Below are positions 33,640 through 43,869 of a stretch of 64,000 bases of DNA, in pieces. This DNA is from Sequoia sempervirens. Taxonomy: Eukaryota; Streptophyta; Pinopsida; Cupressales; Cupressaceae. Both the position numbers and the translations under genes were made by a program. The notes below the pieces were generated by a model. The model was given only the letters and a program-made list of their open reading frames with translations, made no database searches and was not told the DNA's origin. The stretch spans positions 117,010,128 through 117,074,127 of the forward strand of contig VDFB02252616.1 of the NCBI GenBank assembly GCA_007258455.2, given 5' to 3'. Within the stretch, counting starts at the first letter, position 1, and every line of letters begins with the position of its first letter.

Positions 33640-35037
33640 AAAGTCTAAATAGATCCTAACTCCACCAAAGTCTCCCCCATCATCTTGACTTTCTCTAAGT
33701 CCTTTCTCCCAAACTTGGAAGACTTCTCAACAACCCCTTTTTTTTTGTCTTTCTGAAGAAGTCCCAACATAGGAGAAGCCTAAATTCCTTTTACCAAATC
33801 AGACCCCATTTTCATCACCGGATTATAGATCTCTCCCTCTCCCATCTTCGCATTTGCAAGAGTCTCAGACCTCCCATAAACCACCAAACTAAGATTTGTG
33901 TCTATTTGTAAAGTACCAGCCTCCTAGGAAGTTTGAGTGTTAACTAGAATAATGTTCTCCTAAACCATTTCCAAAACTCCTTGATCCATAACCATAATAC
34001 TCGGATTCACCTCTTGTTGACTAAGATCATCTAGAACCTCAAATCTGTTAAAGGTATCACCTTCCTTTCACTCCTTAAAAGTCCTCTTTTGGCCATGATT
34101 CCTATTACAAGCCTTAACAGAAATAAAACCCTCTGCACCTGCAACCTCACCAGGGATTGGAGCCTTTCCTTTGTCAACCATAGGGGGGTTGCAAGGAGAC
34201 TAAGTATTTTGAGACTCAAAAGGTTTATACCTTGGGCATCTTTGCTGCAAATGACCATATTCATGACATAGGCAACAACAAAAGGGCAATGTCTCATAAT
34301 ATAGATGTTACACCCAAGAATATAAACTGGCACAAATTTATGAAGAATCTAGAAGAGGGTTACTTAAATCAATCTCAACACAAATGCAAGCAAATTTCAT
34401 TACCTTTATGTCCTGAGTTTTCTAAGAAGGACTTGTTGGTTTCCCCAAAAGTGAAGCAACCCTATGCAAGATTTTATTGTGCAAACATTCAACTAGAAAT
34501 CTAGGGAGACACATCCACATCAGAACTCGATTCAGGAGCTCCTCTGAAGGATTAAAACCTGCATGTTAGGGTTTAATAAATAAACCAATTTGGTTGTGGA
34601 AATAAGGTCCACCCTCAAAAACTCTATTATGATCTTCCATGCAATTGAATACCACCATGAATTAACTATTTTCCAACAACATTATTTCCATCTCACCTTC
34701 AGGAGACCGAGTTCATTGAGCCCACAACTCCAAAAATTGGAGTGATACCCTCATTCCCATGAATTTGCAAATCAAGGAATGCTTTGAGAAATACTTGATA
34801 TCCTCCGCAATTTATTTTGGTTGAATGACCAACACCGGCCTATCTTTGGTACGTTCCAAGCATCAATTTATCTTCGGTATACGAGAATGACCAGACGAAA
34901 CAAATCCACCATTGCTTGAATCATTTGAAAACAAATTATTATCAAAAACCATTAATGAACGATTTGGAGAGGATGCTCCAAATGCAACACGAAAAATATA
35001 GAGGGGATTTGACCCTCAATGCCTCCCTCAAAGCCAT
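33640..35037 (-). pseudogene. LINE ORF1: DUF4283 domain and CCHC zinc knuckle
   Basis: A plausible start at 35037 reads M-A-L-R-E-A-L-R-V-K. After one shift the frame continues through V-A-F-G-A-S-S-P-N-R-S and V-F-D-N-N-L-F-S. The DUF4283 region (about 34.84-34.30 kb) shows V-L-V-I-Q-P-K, L-L-E-N-S-F-type, F-M-V-V-F-N-C-M-E-D, V-F-E-G-G-P-Y-F and A-S-L-L-G-K-P-T. The knuckle C-C-L-C-H-E-Y-G-H-L-Q-Q-R-C lies at 34280-34231. A few TAG stops interrupt it. The match to ORF1 of the plus-strand LINE is block for block. ORF1 protein binds LINE RNA. Confidence 0.82.
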
Positions 35038-35443
35038 GCTAACAAAAACACAAAGACCTTGCTAGGTCGATCAAGAATAAAAACCCTCACAACATAGGCC
35101 CAACAAAGGTTGAACCCAATGAGGCCGATACTCTACCCAAATGAACAAGCAAAGGCAGTGACTGTTTGTAGAAACACATGTAGAAGAGAAAGGATTTCAA
35201 AAAATCACTCCTCCACACCAACAAAACCCCACATACCAAAAGGAAGACATGCACAGTAAGAAAACAAATCCCCAAAACACAAAAACTTCCCACCCAATAG
35301 GAAAACATAGCCAATGAAGTCAAAGGATAGAGCAAGAATGACATGCAATGAGGGGATGGCCCTCATGCAAGCCACACAACAGTACACAAACTTGACCCAA
35401 GCAATGCCATATGATCTCCCAACACACATGACATTTCACTATC

Positions 35444-35461
35444 ATATTGGTTCTTGTATTT
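35444..35461. repeat. target-site duplication of the minus-strand LINE, right copy
   Basis: ATATTGGTTCTTGTATTT, one mismatch to 25656-25673. Confidence 0.85.
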
Positions 35462-36160
35462 ACCCTTGTATTAACTTTTTATTTTTATTTTTGTTTGTTT
35501 ATTTTCTTGCTTATTCTCATTTTTTTCCTTTATTTTGTTCTATCTTCTTTTAATTTATTTTTGTTCCTTCTTTTATAGGCTTTTTAAGGTTGTTTTTATT
35601 TCTTTCTATTTCTCTTATTTTAATGTTTTTTCTTTTGTATCATTTTCTAATCTTTTGCTTTGCTTCTCTTTTATTTGTTTATTTTTTCCTTTTGCTTCTT
35701 CATTTTTGTTCTTATTTATTTTCTTATTTTTGCTTTTTCTAATTTTTTTAATTTATGCTTGATTTTTTTTCCTTTGTTCTTCTTGTGTTCTTATTTTCTA
35801 TTTTATTCATTCATTGTTTATGTTCTTTTATATGTCCCCCCTTTTTATTTGTTCTTAATTTTTCCATTTAAGCTCCTTTTCTTGTCCCTTCCTTTTGATG
35901 TTCTTGTTTTTTCAATTTAATTGCTTTTGTTTAGTTTCTAATTTCTTTTGAGCTTATCTTATCTTACTATTTCCTTGTTTTTTGCTTCCATTTTTCCTCA
36001 TAATGGTCTTTATTTTTTAATACTTTAATCTCCTTTTGTTTGTTTATTTCAATTTTTTTTTGCTAATTGTAAACTTCTCTTAATTCTTCTTATTTTCTTC
36101 TCTCGCACCCCTCCACCCCACCCTTTATTAGGCTCTATTTGCACTCATTTCTTTCTATTG
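35462..36160 (+). other. pyrimidine-rich 3' region of the Penelope-like fragment, part 2
   Basis: About 700 bases of nearly purine-poor T-rich sequence continue the tract at 24902-25673, ending in a CCCCTCCACCCCACCC patch (about 36.11 kb). There is no coding content beyond low-complexity Phe/Leu strings. Confidence 0.7.
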
Positions 36161-36169
36161 TTCCTCTTC

Positions 36170-36204
36170 CTGATGATGGATCACTAAGTGTGATCCAAAA
36201 CGTC
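36170..36204 (+). ncRNA. hammerhead-ribozyme-like core
   Basis: CTGATGA (36170-36176) is followed by a perfect hairpin (36177-36184 with 36190-36197, 8 bp, loop TAAGT) and then AAAAC (36197-36201) and GTC. The order CUGAUGA, stem II, GAAA is the hammerhead core. Here the G of GAAA reads A, a change that a CG-to-CA mutation would produce, and one extra U follows CUGAUGA. Stems I and III were not resolved. Position downstream of a Penelope EN domain supports the reading, since hammerheads are known in Penelope terminal repeats. Loss of the core G would abolish self-cleavage. Confidence 0.45.
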
Positions 36205-36271
36205 TTTCTTTTTTGGCACAAAAACATAGACATTTGAATCCAAAAGCTTACACAAACAATGACAACTATCG

Positions 36272-36499
36272 CTAAGTTCTACAATAAATTCAATATTGAA
36301 TTAATCTTAAGTAATAAAATCAAACTTGTGTATAATGGACTAGATAAACAATAAATGTTAAACATATAAGATGATTTACTAAATGAATTCAAATAACTAA
36401 ACTCATAATCATTATTTATCTTCTGTTGAAATGCAAGGAGGAATGATCCAACTTATTGGCAATGGAAGGCTACACTAGATTTGTAGGGTAGTTATAAAG
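36272..36499 (+). repeat. dispersed direct repeat, right copy (partner 23415-23639)
   Basis: It matches the left copy from CTAAGTTCTACAATAA through GGTAGTTATAAAG. Homology stops abruptly at both ends of both copies. Confidence 0.75.
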
Positions 36500-37195
36500 C
36501 TATCAAAATTCAAAGGCTATGTAGGGTAACAATGGACACCAAAACCAAATACTCCTACCTTTAATGAAATGAACATGTTTAATTGAGTCACCTTAAAGGG
36601 CGCTATTTCAAATAATATATTTTTGACATTCAATTTGGAGTGCTTCAAATTTGTATAGTTGTTACCATTTGCACATAGGAATTGGTGGTATGTATGGGTG
36701 GTGAAGTGTTGAGATCATACTAATAGTGAGTACGATAACACGTCATATTTGGTAATTTAAAATTATAGGTTTGGCATACATCGACATATATAGTAGAGTT
36801 TTCATATCCCAAGAATGAATTGATTTGATGACATTAGATTTGGTTAAATAAATTTATAATTTAATAGCATATTGACATGTACACCTCAAGCATTGTGCCA
36901 AGGTGGCATGCTAGTGGCAATAATAGTGGTAGGGAAAAATCATGGTAGAAACATAATTAAGTAGCATAGAAAATTATTTGAAATATTGACCATATGATTT
37001 GGAGCAAAAGAAAATGGGAAAATGAGAAGAACGAGGAACGAGTGGCAGGTCAAAGCTGCCATTGATTCATAAAAATGATGAGAGTATGTTGGATCAACAT
37101 GTTAGAACTAAGATTAATTTTTTATTTGAACCTCTTTTCCCAATTGCATACAATAAAGGATTAAGAGGAAGGGGAGAGGTGGGTGTTTCTAATGT
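36500..37195. other. non-coding DNA between repeat and 4-kb solo LTR
   Basis: No gene or known repeat recognised. Confidence 0.4.
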
Positions 37196-37934
37196 GTAAT
37201 TGTTACGCCCCATTTCTCAATTACCAGATTACTTTTACCTTTATGAGTAAATATGATGTTAAATGCAAAATCATGACTTTAATATGTTTAATGGATGAAT
37301 GTAATACATAAATATACATTATAATGTTATTGCTTTAATGCTTTGATGATGCCAATGATATATAATGTAAGTGAATTTCATGTTATTGGCTAACTATCTT
37401 TATGATGCACTAAGTTGGATGCAGGAAGAATCGGGCCCTCAATGAGGAGAGGGAGAGTATCATCCAAGAGAGGAGTTTGGTTTGGTAACCCCTAATTTAC
37501 CTACTTGAGCTATCACACACTCACATCCTAGTTAGTCAAGTTAAGTCAAGTTAGTATGGGCTATGTGTTGGTAAGTAAACCTAAGTTCAAAGCTTTTGGT
37601 TGATAGGTAAAGTATGAGTTTGTCATTTTGGAACCACCTTGGTCATTTAAACCAAATTGATCTAGAAAGGCAAAATTCTTGTACATGTCAAAGCATTACG
37701 TATGGAAATATAGATATATACATAGGTGCAAACATGAATGTAAAAATATGAATGTATATAAAGACATAGGTAAATACATGTGTATGTAAAAAGTAATACT
37801 TATATAAGTACTTTTTTGTATATATCATATATAAATGTATTGATATATATGTTAAATACATTAAAATACATATATAGGACATATGTATGTATATGGTCAT
37901 ATATATGTAAAGTCGATAATTAAAAGAGACATAC

Positions 37935-37975
37935 AAAATATATACATATAATTATATATATATATATATAATTTA
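37935..37975. repeat. AT microsatellite inside the 4-kb LTR
   Basis: An ATATATATATATATATA run within a broader ATAC/ATATG-rich stretch that generates spurious Tyr/Ile-rich frames. Confidence 0.8.
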
Positions 37976-38975
37976 ATGATTATATGCAAATATATATTAA
38001 AATATATACTATAGTCTTTAATAGAAAATCGTATATATATCAATATTTTGAAAAATGATTATGTATTATCAATAGGCAATAATATTTATATAATAACATA
38101 TCTATCTGAATTAATGTATGGATATATATTACATTAGATTTATATATTATATTATACAAATATAAATGTAGCTAAAGCATGACAAAATCTACCACGTTGA
38201 AAGGGGAATATAACTGTTTTAAAACAACAAACAAATGATAGCAAAAGCCATGCGCGGGTAAAGAATGAGCAGCAATTAAAGGCTAAGAAAGCCACATGTG
38301 AGGGAGAGGTGTGTAAGCCTTAAAGAGCTGAGGTTAATAGATAATGGAGAGACGGGAGTAAAGCGTTGAATAAAGGAGTGTTAAGGCTGAAGTTCACACA
38401 TGGATAATTAAAGTTTAACCCAATCACTACACATACATGTATATAGGCGATGGATTGAGCATAGAGTAGTTGCATTAAAAGCACATAGGTTCACTTTAGA
38501 AAGTTAAAACTATAGTATGAGCACCAATTTTGTTGTGCCATTTTAGGTGGAAAAGTGCAAATAGAAGTCAAAGTTGAGAGTTGAAAAAACCACGCTTAAT
38601 CATATGGAAACATAAGACTTGGTCAAGCCACGAGCTGGCTGAAGATAATGAAGAGGGCGACTTGTTGTGGCAAGCAACCAATAACCACAATGCAAATAAG
38701 AAACCTGTAGGACATCATTTCTGCATTTGACTAAGTAAAAGATCTATTGCTGACAGTTTATTGAGGCGAATTAGCTGAGTAGAAGAGGTTGAAGTTGTTG
38801 GGATTATTTATGTGTTTGCATTTTATTTATTTGAGAAGCCATTTTATACTTAGATTGGCTTAGTTGACTCATTTAAAGGAGAAGTTGGTTTTTGCTATTT
38901 AGTGGTGATAGATGGAAGGGAAAAGGTGGCATATTCGAGAACTTAAATTGTAGCATTAAGCTTCTCAATGTTTTG

Positions 38976-38984
38976 TATAAATAG
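38976..38984 (+). promoter_or_regulatory. TATA box of the 4-kb solo LTR
   Basis: TATAAATAG within TTTTGTATAAATAGAGG, followed 25-60 bases on by pyrimidine-rich sequence. It is typical of a plant LTR promoter reading plus. Confidence 0.65.
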
Positions 38985-41001
38985 AGGATAGTCCTTTGGG
39001 TTTTGTCATTTGTTCATTTCATTATTCCAATCCATTTTGTTGTAGAATTTTGTGAGCATAAGCTAAGTTCTTGAGTGTTGAGGAGAGGTGAGAGAGAGAG
39101 TATTTCATTGAGAAAGTTAGAGGTTTTGCTTGTATAGTTTGATTGTTTGGAATTAGAGTTAGATTGGTGAGCAAGCTAGAAGTAGAAGGAGCAAAAAATG
39201 AAGTTTAGCACCAAGCTTGGAAGGAAAATTCTCATTGGGAGCTATATTCCAAGCTTGCTAGTATTACTTCTCTATTATTTTATGTTTGATACCATATTTG
39301 CTTATGATTGCAAGTATTTGAGGAAAAGATGATTATATGTTATGTTGAGCTTGCTTGCATGAACTTTGAGGAATTCTTATTTTGGTGAAACCTTATTGGT
39401 TTATGCTTATATATTTATCCTTTATGTTGAAATTTATTTGGTTGTTTGCTAAAGGGGATAACCATAGAGTATTAGTATAATACCAAGGTTGATATAGACC
39501 ATATGTGTGTTTACCTGGATCATGTAGTATGGGAAACAATATTGCATTGAAGTGTTATATTGAAATTGTTAGGCTATGATACAAACCATAAAGGTAGTTC
39601 ATCCTTGATTGGTTACTCATATCTCCTTGAAGGTAGGAGAAAAGTCTATTCCCAAGGTTAGGAAATATATTTGGATATGATTATATTAGTAATAAAAAAT
39701 AGGGTTGAAAACGTATTTAATTTAATGATATTTATATATATATATATATGTATGTTTCTGATTATGTTGTTATATTATACTTACTCAAGAGTCTATACCT
39801 TATTATGGTATTCTAGACTTAAAGAAGAGGACTTTGCGTCTCAACAACCTAGAGCCATAATTCAAGGAAACTATGAGGTGTAGAAGCACAAACTCTTGTC
39901 CAACTGAAAATGTCCTCCAAATTAGATATGAATTTAGTGTACATTGTAAACATGTGAATATTGGAGTCTTATTAAAAGAAAGGTTTTATGATTGATTATG
40001 AATATGGAAACATAGAAACCTTACAGGATAAGTTGGAAAGAACCATTAAAAATGGAGAATAATCAAAAGGGCATGCTGGAGAGAGAAATCACATTAGTTT
40101 GATATGCTTATTTGTAGAATTTGATGGTAAAAGTCAAATAGTGATAACTAGAGGGTATTATTATAATATATTATAGGTTATCATAAGTCAAATATTTCAT
40201 AGCATTAATTGTTATATTGGGGAAAATGGTAAATATAGAAGTAACATGTTAGAATGTCATTTTGTGATGTTATGTAAACTCGTATAGGGAATGAGGTTCA
40301 ATCCTAAGATTAGGATAAATTGAGGTTGGGAGTAACCTAAATGGTCATTTAGATCACTTGAGAATGCATTATCCTTTGGGATGAAATCATGTTATGGAAT
40401 TAAACTTGTTAAGAGTTAGTATGGTCATATTACTTACCAAATTGAGCAATAGGGTGGGTGAACATACAACATCCACTTCATAGAGGTGAGACACCACTCC
40501 TTAAAAAGTGAGTTTGAACATAATGATCAAATATTTATCCAAAGTAGTGTAAGTTGTCATTGATTACACTATCAATTCATTGTGGGCCGGGGTTGCATTA
40601 CTAGGCTGGTAATTGTCATGCATGTAGGCAAGTATCCACTTATGGTAAGCTCTAGATATGTAGGACACAACACCAAGCTCAGGTGGGCTATTATCATTTA
40701 TGAGAGATACCAGACCAAACTCTTCATTGAAGGGTAGGGCCATCTTAGCGGTATGGTGGGTGTGAGGGACTGCAGTTAGTTCATGGTTGATGGTTGGTGA
40801 AAAAGTGCTTGTGTGATGCTCTCCCTCATGTAGTAGGCAGTCAAAATTTGAGGATGTATGCTAGCAAGGACATCTAGACAATTTATAATTTATTCCATTA
40901 AGCTATTGAGAGCTATGCATGTAATCATGATCTTATATCTTATGAAAATGTATATGAATATGTAATCATTACTTGGAAATATGTAATGTACTTTACAAAA
41001 A

Positions 41002-41112
41002 TGCAATGGAAATTTGAAATGGGATTATTTCGAATATGCATCTTTTATTATTGAAGTGCAATAGGATTTTGCAATGGGTTTATTTCAAATGTGTGTATTT
41101 ATTATTGAAATG
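41002..41112. repeat. 55-bp tandem duplication
   Basis: TGCAATGG...TTTTATTATTGAA (from 41002) is repeated from 41057 with scattered differences, inside the 4-kb solo LTR. Confidence 0.7.
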
Positions 41113-41212
41113 GAAATTATGGAAAAAATTTATTGCTATGTATTGGAGAATTCACATATGGGATAAACTTAGGTTAAAATATAGGGTAAAACATTAGGCT
41201 TATTACAGTAAT

Positions 41213-41606
41213 ATTTTTTAGAATTAAGTGTTTTTGAAGATTTTCGAAGATATCTATCACATTATCTTCAGCTTTGTCTTTAGTTACACCTTTCCAACTC
41301 ATTAAACATTCTCTAAATACCATCACAAGAAAGTTGGATTTAAATATTCATCAATTATTCCATCAAATGGACATTCTTCTTACTTATTACAATAATTAAT
41401 TAGTACAAACTCTACCCTTTATCCTTGTCTTATTTTTCATATTTTTCTATTAAAGGAATTTCCACCATAGATAAATTGACTTATATGCATTCAATGAACT
41501 CACATTTGCATCAAGGAACTTTGATTTCATAGGAAGAGTGTAAGAAATATGAAGCATATTAATGTTTGGGTAAATTCTATGTGGTATAGAACAATTTCTT
41601 AGAAAT
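41213..41606. other. non-coding spacer between two LTR insertions
   Basis: About 390 bp with no recognised feature. Confidence 0.4.
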
Positions 41607-42876
41607 TGTAAAGGGTGAAAAAGTTAACTTCTATAAAGGATATATTCCTTGATAGTTAATCTCACTCTTTACACTAGGATAACCAATGGTTTAAGATTAC
41701 CTACATCTACTTTGGTAATCCATTTTATAGAGATTTAATTATAAATGGAAAAGTAAAAGGGTCTAGCTAAAATGTTTGATGAAAACAACAAATGGTGAAT
41801 AAATATGTTTCAATAGAAAAATAATTACTTTTTAAAAACAAAAATGAATACTACAAGCAATGAGGAACTTGGGATTAAAATTTGGAAGTCTCAACCTAGG
41901 ACACTAGCGCAAGATGAGGACATCCCCATGATGCGCTATCATCTAGTTTGAAAACAAAACAAAATGTACAACCAAGTATGGAATATTCACCTTTATGCAC
42001 AACACACAAAAATAAAATCTTGGAATAAAAGGAAACTATAATATCTAAGAAAAACATGACAAAGTCTATTTAAGTATGAAAGTAAAATGGATAATTTAGA
42101 AAAGATATCACTAGATGAAGTTGCTTATTTCTCCAGCAAAACCTGTGATAAAAAGAGAAGAAAAAATTTAAAAAAATATGGATATTAAGGGGCTTGCCTT
42201 AGTCAAACCCTTGTCGTGGTATTTCTACCTCCATGAACAACTTGGATTTTTTATATACTTTGAAATAAAAAATAACAATAGTTGAGATAGAATCAATCCT
42301 AATTTTTCTATGCAAGTACTTAGGATTATGAACTATGATAAAATAAGGATAATAATGAGAGAAAGGGAACAATATAATCAAGAATAGAGTCACCTAGAGC
42401 TTTCAAAAATCCTCAAGAAGATCAATGCTACATTTATTCAACTATTGTCATAATCCCATGAAGATTCTTGCTTGAAAATAAAGTAGAGATCACATGCAAA
42501 ATGACTAGAATTATGTAGCTTGTTGGTTTTTATTCACAAATTAGAGCTTCAAGAAAAATTACCAAGTGATAGAATGAGAATCTAAATAAAAAATTGGAAG
42601 AAAAAAAGGCAAGTTAGAAGTTAGGAAGCAATTCATATTCACATGTAGGTTTGTTACTCTATTGACTGTCAATGAGATCGGGAGAAAGCAATGCTTAAAC
42701 GACCATAGAATTCATGATTTTTTTTAATGAGATGCTAGAGCATTGCATGGATGTACGCACATTGTGCTACCATATGAGAAATTTTGGATCCAAAAATCTC
42801 AAATCATCACAAAAATATGAGAAATATAAAACCAAAGTGCTAACATTTTATAGTGTGAAACTTGCAAGGGTATGCA
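41607..42876 (-). repeat. 3' LTR of the gypsy-type element
   Basis: 1270 bp with TG...CA ends, colinear with 48112-52505 apart from the insertion there and an extra ~80 bp near the right end of the other copy. Divergence between the copies is considerable, roughly a fifth of positions by eye, so the insertion is old. Confidence 0.8.
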
Positions 42877-42898
42877 ATTTTTTATTTTTCCCCCACCT
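42877..42898 (-). promoter_or_regulatory. polypurine tract of the gypsy-type element
   Basis: The minus strand reads AAGGTGGGGGAAAAATAAAA and runs straight into the TGCATA start of the 3' LTR. This orders the element right to left. Confidence 0.7.
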
Positions 42899-43869
42899 TA
42901 GTAGGAATATGATTTATACTAAATATGCATGGTAAAATAAATGTAGAAAGTATGAAATATACTTAAGGATAGTGTAGAATATGTAAATTCTTCAAATAAT
43001 GTGAATATTCCTTAAAATGAATACCTATAAAACAACCAAAATATCCTACTCAAGACACAAACACTATGCAAGACTCTACATTTTTTTAGCTAAATTATAT
43101 ACTAACTAGAAAATATATCATATACACAAGAAAAAAATATATAAAAAATTATATACAACAAATATACAATAATAGGCACTCAAAAAGAGAGAAGAGAAAA
43201 GGAGCATTAAGAAGATGTATAAAAGGGGTATTTTCTAGTGATGTATTGCTAGGAGGAATGTCGAGTATGACTTGCAAGTTGTGTTATGCTAGAGTCCATA
43301 CAATGCTTTTGATTAACCATGGACACTACAAGTTGTGTTGTAGGATGACCCTAAAGAGGTAGAACATATGTGGATCTATAGGCTAGCAAGTTGCATTATG
43401 CTAGGTGGCTCATATGCTACCAACATTATTGAGAGTGCAAAGATAACCAACACTTTAGAGAACACGAAAGTGAGGTGTGATCAATGAGATATCCCCCTTA
43501 AAATAATTGCATGATGCAAATAATGCAAGTTATTTCAAGGAAAAAGAGGGGAAAGAAAGGGATGCTTAAACACATAAGACACCTACAAGGATGTTGTAAT
43601 CATGAAACACATAATATTATGCTCATGGTATGACATCAAACAATATAGGGATGTCACATAAAAATATACATCACTTGAAACACACATATTAAGTGATCAC
43701 AACCCTAGTGTCAACATAGATACAATAATAATTATAATTATGTACATCATAAGAGGAAGAATGTATGCCATTACCTCCCAATCCTTTTGGAACTACAAGT
43801 ACAAAGGAAGAAGTATACATGTAAAAATAAATGAAATTTTTGGGTCAACATGGAAGAGGCCTAAATGCC

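Larger units (their letters stand above)
25674..35443 (-). mobile_element. full-length L1-type plant LINE, split by a solo LTR
   Basis: The minus-strand LINE is about 6.1 kb without its 3.64-kb solo-LTR insertion (28224-31862). An 18-bp target duplication (25656-25673 and 35444-35461) bounds it. Reading leftward it holds ORF1 (DUF4283 plus zinc knuckle), ORF2 (endonuclease, reverse transcriptase, zf-RVT, RNase H), a 3' end ending in the same ACCCC-TTTT wording as the plus-strand LINE, and a decayed A tail. It inserted into the pyrimidine-rich 3' region of the Penelope-like fragment and is therefore younger than it. Stops and shifts show it is inactive. Confidence 0.9.
24551..36260 (+). mobile_element. 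5'-truncated Penelope-like retroelement, split by a LINE
   Basis: The fragment starts just before the GIY-YIG endonuclease (24566-24901). Its 3' untranslated part is a C/T-rich tract (24902-25673) that resumes after the LINE (35444-36160) and reaches a hammerhead-like motif at 36170-36201. Penelope-like elements carry reverse transcriptase followed by GIY-YIG in one ORF, and many have hammerhead ribozymes in their terminal repeats; both hallmarks are seen here in the right order. The reverse transcriptase is absent, consistent with the 5' truncation usual for these elements. The original fragment is about 1.9 kb once the LINE is removed. The right limit is approximate and is placed before the dispersed repeat at 36272. 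Confidence 0.7.
37196..41212 (+). mobile_element. 4.0-kb solo LTR (37201-41207) with perfect 5-bp target duplication
   Basis: It begins TGTTACGCCCC (37201) and ends GGCTTATTACA (41207). GTAAT occurs immediately before (37196-37200) and after (41208-41212). A TATA box at 38976-38984 with a pyrimidine-rich start region supports plus orientation. No Gag, Pol, primer site or second LTR is inside, so the whole 4007 bp is one LTR left by LTR-LTR recombination. It contains AT-rich dinucleotide tracts (37.7-38.15 kb) and a 55-bp tandem duplication near its end. At 4 kb it is at the long end for plant LTRs. Confidence 0.85.

Noticed and set aside
37688..37936. Tyr/Ile-rich open frame
   Set aside because: It arises from ATAC/ATAT microsatellite-like DNA inside a solo LTR.
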